DNA of 64,000 bases from Candidatus Aminicenantota bacterium (GCA_016927475.1 JAFGMO010000045.1:1-64000); one strand, 5' to 3'. Counted from the first letter of the stretch, positions 27,720-37,167 are shown. Program-made: numbers and translations. The notes: generated from the sequence alone by a model not told the origin.

Positions 27720-29267
27720 ATGCTAAAATTTGCCCGGATAATTCTTCCTGTTTTTCTGTTTTTTTTCTTATTATTATCCGTCCTATCGATTGAAACAACG
27801 ATAGACAAGTCAAAAATCCCCCGCTTGAAATGGATGGGCCCCGGATATCCGGGAACATACGAAGAGTACCTGGCCACCTCTCCCGGGGGACCGCACTATC
27901 TTCGAGAGGTGAAAAGATCTTACAAATTCATGAAAGACACCAGCACAGAAAGACTCCGAATTCTCATCTTTGTCAATTCTACCGTTTATCCAGGCATCGC
28001 TCCAAAGATATCAAGATATGCCGCCTCCCTGGAAGATATCGGCTATGAAATAAAACTCTACACAAGTTTTGGCGGAACACCTGAAGCTGTAAAATCAATC
28101 ATACAAAACGACAGCGACAATCTTTTAGGGTGTGTTTTTATCGGCACTCTACCCGCCGCTTGGTACGAAATCCCCAATGACTATGAATCTTACGGCTACG
28201 CCGAATTCCCATGTGACCTCTTCTTTATGGATCTTGACGGAAAGTGGGAAGACACCGATGTCAACGGAAAATATGATATTCATCAAGATGGCTATGGAGA
28301 TAGAAAACCTGAAATCTTTATCGGGAGAATCGACGCATCACAAATGCCCGGAAATGAAATTGCCATTTTGAACGCTTTTTTCGATAAGGACAACGATTAT
28401 TGGACGGGTAATTTTGCTCTATTAAGATATGGTTTGACTTACACGGAAGATGACTGGGCTACTTATAATGATTTCAGGCATGATATCTCCTTTTTATACT
28501 CAAATTATGAGGCGGTCTGGGCCCCTTCAACCAACAGGGATGACTATTTAAACCATCGTCTGAAAAGCCCAATATACGAATTTATTCAGCTTGCCTGCCA
28601 TTCATCTTCCTCAGGTCATTATTTTACTCGAGGAGGATGGTTGCTAAGCGACACGGCGAAAAATGCCCCTCCCAAAGGACTCGGCTACAATCTTTTTTGC
28701 TGCAGCTCTCTGCGCTATACTGACCCTAACTATCTCGGGGGCGCCTATATTTTTAATAACGGGGAAAAAGCATTGGCCGTTATCGGGAGCACAAAAACCG
28801 GGTCCATGCTGGAGTTTGAATATTTTTACAAACCTTTGGGACAAAATAATCCCATAGGGTTTGCTTTCAACGAATGGTTCGAAATGATAGCCCCTTATGA
28901 CAAATGGGATGTATACTGGCATTATGGAATGACCATTACAGGGGATCCTCTTTTGACTTTTTTGGGTGTGATTTACCCTCCCCAACATTTTTCAGGATCC
29001 AAAGAGATAAACCGTTCTTTAAGCCAAGAGGAAAACCTCATCGTTTTGAACTGGAACGCCAATCCCAAAAACCAAAACCTGAACATAACGGGTTACAGAA
29101 TATATCAGCAAATAGGAAGTCAATTCGAATATCTTGCCGATGTCTCTTCGGGCATTACGGAATACTGGCACAGAAACTTGGACAAAAACAAAATATATAC
29201 GTATGCCATCACTGCCGAAAATGCGGAAGGGGCTGAAAGCCTTAAAGTTTACACGGTAATCCAATAG
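27720..29267 (+). CDS. Exported C25 (gingipain)-like cysteine peptidase with Fn3-like C-terminus
   Basis: 515 residues from ATG 27720, preceded by GGAAAGGAGG. A GTG six codons upstream lies inside that site and is not used. Signal peptide 1-26. The central domain has VFIGTLPAAWYEIP, DLFFMDLDGKWEDTDVNGKYD and EIFIGRIDAS, as in clan CD peptidases of the gingipain type. A His at residue 294 (LACHSSSSGH) is followed 33-34 residues later by Cys327/Cys328 (NLFCCSSLRY), matching the His-Cys spacing of gingipain. The last ~95 residues are a fibronectin-III-like domain (LNWNANPKNQNLNITGYRIY). Secretion and proteolysis are inferred; substrate specificity is unknown. Confidence 0.75.
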   Translation: MLKFARIILPVFLFFFLLLSVLSIETTIDKSKIPRLKWMGPGYPGTYEEYLATSPGGPHYLREVKRSYKFMKDTSTERLRILIFVNSTVYPGIAPKISRYAASLEDIGYEIKLYTSFGGTPEAVKSIIQNDSDNLLGCVFIGTLPAAWYEIPNDYESYGYAEFPCDLFFMDLDGKWEDTDVNGKYDIHQDGYGDRKPEIFIGRIDASQMPGNEIAILNAFFDKDNDYWTGNFALLRYGLTYTEDDWATYNDFRHDISFLYSNYEAVWAPSTNRDDYLNHRLKSPIYEFIQLACHSSSSGHYFTRGGWLLSDTAKNAPPKGLGYNLFCCSSLRYTDPNYLGGAYIFNNGEKALAVIGSTKTGSMLEFEYFYKPLGQNNPIGFAFNEWFEMIAPYDKWDVYWHYGMTITGDPLLTFLGVIYPPQHFSGSKEINRSLSQEENLIVLNWNANPKNQNLNITGYRIYQQIGSQFEYLADVSSGITEYWHRNLDKNKIYTYAITAENAEGAESLKVYTVIQ

Positions 29268-29419
29268 ATAGACTGAACTGAATATTTCTAATTGAATACT
29301 TTTTTAGTCTGTGCTATTGTTATCTTGAAATGAAAGACATCTCATTAATATTGTTTGGGATGTGAAAGGGGCACTGCCAAAAAAGGATTTTTTATAAATC
29401 CCAAATATAAGGAGAAAGG

Positions 29420-29725
29420 ATGAACATCTACGTAGGAAATCTTTCATTCGACATGACCGAAGATGATCTCAAAAAAGAATTTGAGGAATTCGGAGAGGTC
29501 GAAAAGGTATCCATCATCAAGGATAAGTTTAGCGGCGTATCACGAGGATTCGGTTTTGTCGAGATGCCCAATAAAGAAGATGGTGAAAAAGCCATCGAAG
29601 CCTTGAATGGAAAGGAGCTTAAAGGAAGAGAAATCAAGGTCAACGAAGCCAGACCCAGATCAGACCGACCCCGCGGCCGAGGCGGCCGGGGCGGAGGTGG
29701 ATTTGGTGGAGGAAGGCGGTACTAA
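29420..29725 (+). CDS. RRM-domain RNA-binding protein
   Basis: 101 residues. A single RNA recognition motif: RNP2 IYVGNLS at 3-9 and RNP1 SRGFGFVEM at about 41-49. A Gly/Arg-rich tail (RGRGGRGGGGFGGG) follows. Bacterial proteins of this Rbp type bind single-stranded RNA and are often cold-induced in cyanobacteria and other groups. RBS AAGGAGAAAGG. A strong terminator follows the stop codon. Confidence 0.95.
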   Translation: MNIYVGNLSFDMTEDDLKKEFEEFGEVEKVSIIKDKFSGVSRGFGFVEMPNKEDGEKAIEALNGKELKGREIKVNEARPRSDRPRGRGGRGGGGFGGGRRY

Positions 29726-29765
29726 TCCGTATCGTTGGCCGAAAAAAAGACTCCAAAAGAAAAAA

Positions 29766-29797
29766 GCGGCGGTTCTTCGGAACCGCTCTTTTTTTTA
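29766..29797 (+). terminator. Rho-independent terminator after RRM gene
   Basis: GCGGTTC-TTCG-GAACCGC-type stem (29769-29786, with a UUCG tetraloop closed by C-G) followed by TCTTTTTTTT. It is about 40 bases after the stop codon. Confidence 0.9.
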
Positions 29798-29929
29798 TTA
29801 AAAACGGAAAAGAACAATTCTATTCTCGGACAATCCGATTTTACTTTTTTGAAAACAAGCCCACCCGATTCCTGGATAACGAACGTTTTTTGTTTTCTTT
29901 AGGTTTCGTAATTCACTGAAGGAGAAATA

Positions 29930-30097
29930 ATGGCGAAAAACAGAAAAGCGTACAAAAGCGCTAAAAGGAGCAAGGAGCTGAAGCGTCAAAAAAAACAAGA
30001 GGAAAAACGTAAAAGACGCCTCGAAAAATCGAAGTCCCCTTCTGAAACCGGTGAAGAAACGCATTCCAGTGAAGACATGGATGAAACGTCTCCTTAA
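29930..30097 (+). CDS. Small very basic protein (55 aa)
   Basis: ATG with GAAGGAG eight bases upstream. The product starts MAKNRKAYKSAKRSKELKRQ, continues KKQEEKRKRRLEKSK and ends in an acidic tail (SETGEETHSSEDMDE). It is half Lys/Arg and has no hydrophobic core. I recall near-identical short basic ORFs in other deltaproteobacterial-type genomes but know no function. RNA or ribosome binding is a guess from charge and from the RRM gene just upstream. Confidence 0.7.
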   Translation: MAKNRKAYKSAKRSKELKRQKKQEEKRKRRLEKSKSPSETGEETHSSEDMDETSP

Positions 30098-30158
30098 ACC
30101 TTCCCAAACACAACCAACATCACACAACCAAACCACTTTTTTTAAATTTATCAATTTT

Positions 30159-30287
30159 TATATCTGCAGGACCTGGCAGACAGTCCGGCCTTCGCTGTTT
30201 TGCCGCGGCAAAATGTACTGCATACGGGGGGATGAAGAAACGGACTTTGTCCGGGTGAAGCGCTATACCGTCACCTGGACGTACTGA
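30159..30287 (+). pseudogene. C-terminal remnant of a 6-bladed beta-propeller gene
   Basis: The frame reads YICRTWQTVRPSLF, then CRGKMYCI, DFVRVKRYTVTW and a stop. It aligns with the end of the intact propeller at 35353-36462 (YLARMPIKRVPVLF, SNKLYSL, YITVKRYAVTW). No start codon or upstream propeller sequence remains, so this is a decayed paralogue. The rest of the 30098-30406 spacer holds nothing else I recognise. Confidence 0.7.
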
Positions 30288-30406
30288 CTGCTTTTCAAAC
30301 CTTTTTCCATAAACATTCAGTTTATAGGATTAATGGCTCATGTTTTTTCAACGTGAAATTCTGAATCGAAAGTCCCGTCCCTTATCAGAAAAAGTTACGA
30401 TGGTCA

Positions 30407-31690
30407 TCATCGACGGATACGGCCTTTTTTTTGCTTTTTGCCAACGAAAATCGTCATAGGGCCGGCACCGGCTAAAGCTCCCCCGTTATCAACTACGTAA
30501 CACGAGGCCGCATAGGTTCCTTCGGCCGTGTAGGTATGAGTTGTTTCTCCCGTATTGGTGGTCACGTCCGGCGACCCGTCCCCGTTAAAGTCCCAGCGGT
30601 ATTCCGCTATGCTACCGTCCGGATCATGGGCGGCGCAGGAAAAAATAACGGCCAGGGGTGCTTCACCCGAGCGGGGTTCGGCCGTAAATCCATCCACTAC
30701 CGGCGGTTGGTTCTCTCCATTTCCTCCGGGACAGTCCCCCGTCCCCTTCCAGCAGTGATAGTAAACATTGAGAAATTGGACAAATTCTTCGGTGGCCTTC
30801 ACGTTTCCCGCGGCCGTTGGATGGCTGTCGTACTCGCCGCAGGGATAGGCAGCCGTGTTGCAGTCTACGGTTTTCTGATGCTGAATCCCGCCGCTCCAAT
30901 ATCGGTGGTGGTTTCCCGTATCCCAGCCTGCATCATTGGTATAAGAATCCCCACCGTTGCTTGTCAGAACATTGTAAAAGTCAAAAACAACAACATTATG
31001 ATAGGCATAACCAGCCAGCCAATCGTTAACCAGCCAGTTGTTAAAGGCACGGACGTTTGCCGCATGGGATACATCGGTTTCGGAAGCGGCCTGAGGCGGT
31101 GCGGTGACGACAACAAAAAGCTTATCCGTTCGTGTGGCGAAATACTCCAAAATATCATTATAGATACCCTTGGCGTTTCCCACCGTATGGAAGCCGGACC
31201 AGCAGTCCTGTCCCCTTAAGGGATTATTCCCGGTCGTTGGTGAATCATGGGGATTCCCATCGAGGTATGAATTGGGATAACAGGACTTGAACATGATGAT
31301 CTCGTTTTCTCCGCCCGGGTCGGAGGGCATCCTAGAGTAAAAATCTCCGCTCCGGCTGCTCTTTTGATAAAGGGCATTGAGATAGGTGGAGCTTTTTGTC
31401 CCCCGGAACCATGTCCACCAGTGGCCGATGTCTGTCAAATCGCCGATATTGTCCGGACCCCAGCCGTAATTCGTGTCGCTGACAAAGGTGTTGTTGTCAC
31501 GGAGAGCCAATCCCAACCCTCCGTCCCAGTCGGCCAGCCAGTTTTCCCCGCAGGAATGATGGATAAAAATCAGCTTGACCGGAACATTCGGAGGATCCGG
31601 ATTTAATACTCCAGCTGCGGCAAAAAAAACCAGGAAAAAAGGCAGGAAAAAAGCACCTAATATCTTCTTCTCAAGCCGTTTCTTCATCAT
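30407..31690 (-). CDS. Exported PKD-domain protein with SGNH-like N-terminal domain
   Basis: 427 residues. Lys-rich start and hydrophobic signal or anchor (about 10-27). A conserved N-terminal domain (KLIFIHHSCGENW, NYGWGPDNIGDLTDIGHWW) is seen in several bacterial phyla. Its start (HHSCGEN) and end (DSHPTAAGN) resemble SGNH-hydrolase blocks I and V, but the spacing is imperfect, so hydrolase activity is only a suggestion. A PKD domain (about 340-420; VIFSCAAHDPDG, YRWDFNGDG) follows, then a basic tail. The start could be the second Met at 31687. Monocistronic. Confidence 0.7.
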   Translation of the reverse strand: MMKKRLEKKILGAFFLPFFLVFFAAAGVLNPDPPNVPVKLIFIHHSCGENWLADWDGGLGLALRDNNTFVSDTNYGWGPDNIGDLTDIGHWWTWFRGTKSSTYLNALYQKSSRSGDFYSRMPSDPGGENEIIMFKSCYPNSYLDGNPHDSPTTGNNPLRGQDCWSGFHTVGNAKGIYNDILEYFATRTDKLFVVVTAPPQAASETDVSHAANVRAFNNWLVNDWLAGYAYHNVVVFDFYNVLTSNGGDSYTNDAGWDTGNHHRYWSGGIQHQKTVDCNTAAYPCGEYDSHPTAAGNVKATEEFVQFLNVYYHCWKGTGDCPGGNGENQPPVVDGFTAEPRSGEAPLAVIFSCAAHDPDGSIAEYRWDFNGDGSPDVTTNTGETTHTYTAEGTYAASCYVVDNGGALAGAGPMTIFVGKKQKKGRIRR

Positions 31691-31754
31691 TCCTACGATT
31701 TTTCTATTCAGGGAAAAGCCCGCGTTTTATTTAAAAATTTCTGAAGTATCTTTC

Positions 31755-31994
31755 TCAGCTCTTGTCTTCCGGCTTCAGGTTTCCGCCGGCTTTTTTCCCT
31801 GACCGCTTGATCACCAGCATCGCCGTGACAAATCCGGCCACAAAACCAAGGACGGCCAGCACCGGTACAAGAATGACCTGTGACATGGCCACTTTCCAGA
31901 AAAAAAGACGGTAAACCACAACCTGGCGGTTTTGGAGGAGAAGAACGACCATCAAGGCAAAAATGACCGCGATGACGATCCATTTCCACTTCAT
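31755..31994 (-). CDS. LapA-domain (DUF1049) membrane protein
   Basis: 79 residues with two helices (about 4-20 and 40-60) and the typical LLQNRQVVVYRLFFWKV linker. A Lys-rich cytoplasmic tail follows. The family is linked to LPS assembly (LapA with LapB) in Proteobacteria; here no lapB is adjacent. Its start codon overlaps the kinase stop codon by four bases, so it is translationally coupled to the kinase. Confidence 0.85.
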   Translation of the reverse strand: MKWKWIVIAVIFALMVVLLLQNRQVVVYRLFFWKVAMSQVILVPVLAVLGFVAGFVTAMLVIKRSGKKAGGNLKPEDKS

Positions 31995-34900
31995 TTTGTA
32001 TCTCCTTTCGCCGATTTCGCCGACAATTCGGGCGGTGTAGCCTTTCCCGAATTTTGCGTTAGTTCCTTCATTGTTTTTCGGGCTTCCCCGGTCTCTGAAA
32101 CATTCTCATCGGAATCCTTAAATAGGGATAAAAACGTTTCCAGCGGGCGAAATGCCTCTTGCTTTCGGCCCTGTTCTATATACACCCTGGCCAGATGGAA
32201 AAAAGACCGGGCAAAAACATCTCCCCAAAAAATACGCCCCATGGTTAACCGGCCGATCTGTTCAAAAACGGCGGAGGCTTGGGCGAGGTTCCCGTTTTTC
32301 CAGGCGGCTTTTCCCAGGGCCGCATAAAAAAGGGCCTGCTGGTCCCCTTCTGCATATGGAAAGGGAAGAAGCTCCACGGCTTTTTCCAGGTCCTGAAAGG
32401 CGGCTTTTTGGTCGCCTTCCTCAAGGGAAATCAAGCCCGACAACAATTTTTGATAGCGGAAGGTTTTTTTGTCCCCTCTATCCTCCAGAAGCATCCGCAG
32501 CTCTTCTACCGTGCGCCGGCCTTCCTCCACGTCCCCTTTCCGAAGATAAAGCAAGCCTTTGATGAAAAGGCCAAAACGAAGCTCGGACAAGCTTTCTCCC
32601 GCTTCTTCCCAAACGGTATCCATGGTTTCGATTCCCTGCTTGGGATCCCCCGACAACATCTGGATATAAGCTAAATAAACTTTATAATGGGCTTTGACCT
32701 CTCTCTCCTTTGTTTTCTCCAGCTCGGCAACAGACTGCTGAATGAGTGCTGAGGCTTTTCTGAACTTTCCCTGAAGCAGGTTCAAGGCAGCTAGTCTCTC
32801 CCGGCCCTTGGTATTTTCCAGGATGTCCTTCTTTTTGAGAAGCCGGTTGTATTCTTTTTCAGCTGCGGACAGATTTTCCCGGCAGAGTTGAATATCTCCC
32901 TTTAAAATGATGCCGTCCAAAAGTTCCGGCTTTAGAGAAAGCACCCGGTCCGCTTGAACCTCGGCAAAATCAAATTCTCCCCGGGATAAATAATACCGGG
33001 ACAGGGCGGTATGGATGCCGGCATTTGACCCGTACCTGTTGAGATACTCCTCCAAGACTTTCCGGGCTTCATCAAACTTACCTTGTGCCAGATAAACATC
33101 GGACAGGTTGGTGTATGTCTGGACCGTTGCATCATTATTCCGCTTATTGACTTCAAACCTCTCGGCCGCTTTTTCCCACTCCTCCTGAATTCTGTACAAG
33201 GAACCAAGGTTGATATTAGCGGTCCGATCATCGGGATAAAGCTCCAGAAGCTTGAGGTACTCCGCCGCGGCTTTGTCATAGGTCCTTTCGGAAAGGGATA
33301 AATAATAGTCCCCTTGGATGAGATACCTTTCTCTTTCCGAAACACGGTAGGTCAATTCCAGGGCCTTTTGCATGTTCTCTCTGAACAAGGACCGGTGCCC
33401 GAGGTTATAGTGGGCGGCTGCTAAAGAACGGTAAGCCATGGCAAATTCAGGGTCTTTCTTGATAGCTTCTTCCATGTTCTTGATACTTGCCTTATAATCC
33501 CCCCTGAAATGAGCCCTTCGTCCTTCGCTGTAGCTGCGGTAGGCTTCCGAAGAGCTTGTCGTGATCTCCTCCACTTCCAGGTCGATATCCGCCGCCATCT
33601 CTTCGGCGCTGAGCTCGAAATTGGATTTAATCTTTTTCGTCATCTCATCGACCATGGTAAAAATGTTTTCCTGGCCTTTAACTTCGACCATATCCGAAGC
33701 CAGCCTTTCGCCGGTCCGAGGATCCTGGAGCAGATAATTGATGCGGAATAGATCCCCCGCCCTGGAAAATCCGCCCGTTAAGACTGTTTTTACCTGTCCC
33801 TTTTCAGCCACTTCCTTCAAAACGCTCGTTGAATACCCCGGAGTATCCTCCTGCCCTAGTCGAACAAGAATATCGTACAGGCGGTCACCGCTGAGAACAT
33901 GGATAAATTTCGATTGGCTCAGGTCTGCTATGAGAAGTTCGGCAATGGCCCGCCGCCAGTGATCGAGGTTCTCATCGCCTGTATTGTTCTGGAAATACAT
34001 GACAGCCAGTGATGACCGGCCCGGTTCAGAGGGAGCGGTCCCTTTTCTAAAGACAAACCACCACAGTGACAAAGCCAAAAGAAGAATTGCAACAATGGCC
34101 GCCAGAACAGCCCAATTTTTCTTCAGGCTGAACTTAACGGTGATCTCACCGGTGTCTTTCTTTTTTCTTGAGGACAAATCTGCCGTTGTAGGAACCTTTT
34201 TTCCGATTTTACGTAATTCCTCCAGAAGCTCTTCGGCTGACCCGTATCTTTTTTCCTTGTCTTTCTCGAGACATTTAAGGATAATGCCGTTGAGTTTTTC
34301 TTCGATCAAAGGATTCAATGTTTTTGGGCCGGGGGGCTTTTCCGTTTTGTGTTTGAAGGCCACGTTCAACGGAGTCTCACCTGTAAATGGAACCCTTCCC
34401 GTCAGCATCTCGAAAAGGATAACGCCGAAAGCGTATATATCAGCCCGTCCGTCGGCTTTTTTACCGTCGACCTGCTCAGGAGAGATATACTCCGGTGTCC
34501 CGATGATCATTCCCGCATCGGTGATTCCTTTCATCTTCTGGGATCGGGCGATACCAAAATCCATGATACGGGCATTCCCTTCACGGTCTATCATGATGTT
34601 TTGAGGCTTTAGGTCGCGGTGAACGATACCCAGACGGTGCGCCTCAGTCAGCCCCTCGCAAATCTGTTCAGCTATAGAGACGGCTTTTCCGAGACTTAAT
34701 TGACCCACCCTGTGCAGGGTCGTTTTCAAATCCTCTCCCGGAATGAATTCCATGGTGATATAGGGAACTCCCTTGTGCTCCGACAGGTGGTACATGCGGC
34801 AGACGTTTTTATGGATAATTCGGCGGGCGGTTTTGAGTTCATTCCTAAAACGCTCCAGGTTTTTTGGTTCGGATGCCACATCGGGATTGATGAGTTTTAA

Positions 34901-35146
34901 GGCGACTTGCTCCTTGAGGTCGGTATCGAGGACCTTGTAAACCCGTCCCATGCCTCCCCTGCCCAACTCCTCAAGGACCTGGTAACGGCCGGCAAAAACC
35001 TCACCCGGTTCCAGTTCCAGTACATAGAAGCCGATGGTTTTCGTATGGAAGACGGGTTTTTCCCGGCCGGTTTTCAACGGCCTGCCGCACTTATTGCAGT
35101 AGGTGCTGCCGTCCGGATTTTGCGTTTTACATTCCGGGCATTTCAT
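31991..35146 (-). CDS. Zinc-ribbon Ser/Thr protein kinase with TolB-like and TPR regions
   Basis: 1051 residues. A zinc ribbon at 1-25 (Cys3, Cys6, Cys17, Cys20). Kinase domain about 52-310: glycine loop LGRGGMGRVYKV, VALKLIN lysine, HRDLKPQN catalytic loop, DFGIARS, GTPEYISPEQ. One membrane helix (about 350-372). A TolB/FlgO-like domain (SLAVMYFQNNTG...) follows, then about a dozen TPR-like helices to the end. This Hanks-type architecture is common in Acidobacteria and relatives. It phosphorylates cytoplasmic targets in response to a signal sensed outside through the C-terminal part (inference). No phosphatase is adjacent. Confidence 0.93.
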   Translation of the reverse strand: MKCPECKTQNPDGSTYCNKCGRPLKTGREKPVFHTKTIGFYVLELEPGEVFAGRYQVLEELGRGGMGRVYKVLDTDLKEQVALKLINPDVASEPKNLERFRNELKTARRIIHKNVCRMYHLSEHKGVPYITMEFIPGEDLKTTLHRVGQLSLGKAVSIAEQICEGLTEAHRLGIVHRDLKPQNIMIDREGNARIMDFGIARSQKMKGITDAGMIIGTPEYISPEQVDGKKADGRADIYAFGVILFEMLTGRVPFTGETPLNVAFKHKTEKPPGPKTLNPLIEEKLNGIILKCLEKDKEKRYGSAEELLEELRKIGKKVPTTADLSSRKKKDTGEITVKFSLKKNWAVLAAIVAILLLALSLWWFVFRKGTAPSEPGRSSLAVMYFQNNTGDENLDHWRRAIAELLIADLSQSKFIHVLSGDRLYDILVRLGQEDTPGYSTSVLKEVAEKGQVKTVLTGGFSRAGDLFRINYLLQDPRTGERLASDMVEVKGQENIFTMVDEMTKKIKSNFELSAEEMAADIDLEVEEITTSSSEAYRSYSEGRRAHFRGDYKASIKNMEEAIKKDPEFAMAYRSLAAAHYNLGHRSLFRENMQKALELTYRVSERERYLIQGDYYLSLSERTYDKAAAEYLKLLELYPDDRTANINLGSLYRIQEEWEKAAERFEVNKRNNDATVQTYTNLSDVYLAQGKFDEARKVLEEYLNRYGSNAGIHTALSRYYLSRGEFDFAEVQADRVLSLKPELLDGIILKGDIQLCRENLSAAEKEYNRLLKKKDILENTKGRERLAALNLLQGKFRKASALIQQSVAELEKTKEREVKAHYKVYLAYIQMLSGDPKQGIETMDTVWEEAGESLSELRFGLFIKGLLYLRKGDVEEGRRTVEELRMLLEDRGDKKTFRYQKLLSGLISLEEGDQKAAFQDLEKAVELLPFPYAEGDQQALFYAALGKAAWKNGNLAQASAVFEQIGRLTMGRIFWGDVFARSFFHLARVYIEQGRKQEAFRPLETFLSLFKDSDENVSETGEARKTMKELTQNSGKATPPELSAKSAKGDTK

Positions 35147-35352
35147 GTTTACATGCTTCCCCGCAAAAATTCATAATCTCCCTCTAAAGAATATGTATTT
35201 CACCGCTATTAGTCAACTCTCCTATTTGGGGACGTGCCGCCGCATATTTAATAATAACAATAACTTAACCCGATTTTTTCCCTGTTTTTTCACTTTTTAG
35301 GCAGAATTTGTTAATATTTTATAGTCAAATGTTGATGTGAAAGGGGAAGAAC

Positions 35353-36462
35353 ATGAAAAAGACCATACTTCCGGCCTTATGTTTTGTTCTGTTTTCCGGC
35401 CTTCTATTTTTCGGCTGCAACAGCGAAAAATCCGGCTGGCAGGGCTCCATCGAGGTGGTCGACGGTGTAACCGTTGTGCAGAATCCCAAAGAACCGCTTC
35501 ATGCCGAAACGCCTCTCACTCTCGAAGAAGAACTGGCTATCGGCGGTAATACGGATGCCCCAAACGAAATGTTCGCCCAGATTCGCCATATCGCCGTCGG
35601 TGATAATAACGAATTGTATATCCTTGATAATAAAGAGAATCACATCAAATGTTTTGACGAAAACGGGTCCTATATCCGCACCATAGGAAAAAAAGGGAAA
35701 GGCCCCGGAGAGTTTGACAATCCCTCTTTCATTTATTTTAAAAGCGGAGAGCTTATGGTTTCTGAATTCGATCGAGCAACATTTTTTTCACCGGAAGGCG
35801 ACCTTCTGAGAATCATTCCAACATCCAAAGAAAGAGTGCTTCGTGCCCAGTGTAACTCACAGGGAAATATTGCCGGCTTCATCCTGCAGTTTGAACCAAA
35901 GCAAACGAACTATATTCTTAAATTATTCGACGCCTCGTACACTCCCCTTAAAGAACTCTATAAAATAGAAGAAGTACGTAAAACAGGAGTGATTGAACTT
36001 TTCAGTCCTATTTTTTATTTAGCATTCGATCCTCAGGATAACTTAGCTTTCAGCTATCCCGACAAAGGTTATGAGCTTCTCATTTTTAATCCTCAAGGTG
36101 ACCTTTTCAAAAAAATACGCCGTGATTACGACCCCGTCAATATTACCGAAGAAGAAAAAAAGGAAGCTTCTGAAGGATTTCCGGATAGGTACGAGGTTAG
36201 ATGCCCTCAACACCATCCTCCTTTTATGCGGTTTTTATTCAATGAGAAAGGATATCTTTTTGTCCAGACTTACCAAAGGGGAGAGGGAGAAAATGTCTAT
36301 ATCCATGATATTTTCTCTCCTGAGGGCCGCTATCTGGCCAGGATGCCGATAAAACGGGTACCCGTTCTTTTCAAATCAAATAAGCTGTACAGCCTGGAAG
36401 AGGATGAAGACGGCTATATTACAGTCAAGCGTTATGCCGTTACATGGCAAATAAAAAGTTAA
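35353..36462 (+). CDS. 6-bladed beta-propeller lipoprotein
   Basis: 369 residues. Lipoprotein signal with LLFFGC (Cys about 23). NHL/BF3864-type 6-bladed propeller repeats: NELYILDNKENHIKCFDENG, YIRTIGKKGKGPGEF and LAFSYPDKGYELLIF. It is probably anchored to the outer or inner membrane. Function unknown; such proteins are numerous in this type of genome. A decayed homologue of its C-terminus is at 30159-30287. Confidence 0.85.
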   Translation: MKKTILPALCFVLFSGLLFFGCNSEKSGWQGSIEVVDGVTVVQNPKEPLHAETPLTLEEELAIGGNTDAPNEMFAQIRHIAVGDNNELYILDNKENHIKCFDENGSYIRTIGKKGKGPGEFDNPSFIYFKSGELMVSEFDRATFFSPEGDLLRIIPTSKERVLRAQCNSQGNIAGFILQFEPKQTNYILKLFDASYTPLKELYKIEEVRKTGVIELFSPIFYLAFDPQDNLAFSYPDKGYELLIFNPQGDLFKKIRRDYDPVNITEEEKKEASEGFPDRYEVRCPQHHPPFMRFLFNEKGYLFVQTYQRGEGENVYIHDIFSPEGRYLARMPIKRVPVLFKSNKLYSLEEDEDGYITVKRYAVTWQIKS

Positions 36463-36555
36463 AACAAGCCGTCCACCTCATAAAATTTTTTTAAATTTTT
36501 ATACAATCTTAACATTCTATAGAGTATAATTTTAAAAAAATTTAAGGAGAATAAA

Positions 36556-37167
36556 ATGAAAAAAAACACATATTTTTTTACCATTGTTTTTATCATCATT
36601 TTACTTTTTTCGGCATTTTCACTCTCACACGCACAGGTTCCGGAAAAACTTAAATCCATGATCGGCATTTATAAAGGCGAATGGACAATGTATGGAATGA
36701 ACAAAGAAGGAAATATCGTAGAGAGAATTGCCTGGACAGATAAGATTGAAATGCAAGATCCTGTTGTCAAAGACGGCAAAGCTTACGCTATCACAATTGA
36801 TAAAATGACGTTCAAAGGCAACATTCCTCCCCAAGAAATCAAGGGAAAAGAGGGGTATTATCTCAATGAAGACGGATCGCTAGGCGATTATTTCATAGAG
36901 ATGCAGGGACAAGAAATAATAAGCCATGAGATTGGAAAAGATGTCTGGATTTATTCGGCTCCGGTCAGCACTCATGAATACGCGTTTCTGGGATTCTCCA
37001 ATGTATTCTTTGGAAAGCATGTTCTGGTCAAGGTTATATCCCGCAAGAATGGAAACGAGACACATCGAATAAGCCGCGTGACCACCATAGGTTGGATGGA
37101 TGACTCGAACAAGGGACACTGGATTCAGTTTGTCAGCCTTAAAGGTTTTCATGAACGCCAAAGTTAA
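36556..37167 (+). CDS. Exported protein of unknown function
   Basis: 203 residues, signal peptide MKKNTYFFTIVFIIILLF to about residue 27 (SHAQ). The mature part begins VPEKLKSMIGIYKGEW and looks like a mixed beta protein; it has no catalytic motif I recognise. RBS AAGGAG. Preceded by an AT-rich spacer and followed by a minus-strand tRNA. An N-terminal IGIYKGEWTMYG strand is typical of lipocalin-like folds, but this is only a guess. Confidence 0.65.
   Translation: MKKNTYFFTIVFIIILLFSAFSLSHAQVPEKLKSMIGIYKGEWTMYGMNKEGNIVERIAWTDKIEMQDPVVKDGKAYAITIDKMTFKGNIPPQEIKGKEGYYLNEDGSLGDYFIEMQGQEIISHEIGKDVWIYSAPVSTHEYAFLGFSNVFFGKHVLVKVISRKNGNETHRISRVTTIGWMDDSNKGHWIQFVSLKGFHERQS

Noticed and set aside
30536-31219. 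227-codon plus-strand frame
   Set aside because: Fully opposite the PKD-domain protein, no recognisable domain, no ribosome site.
33984-34604. Long open frame (206 codons) on the plus strand
   Set aside because: It lies fully opposite the kinase gene and has no ribosome site or domain. Long antisense frames are common opposite biased genes.
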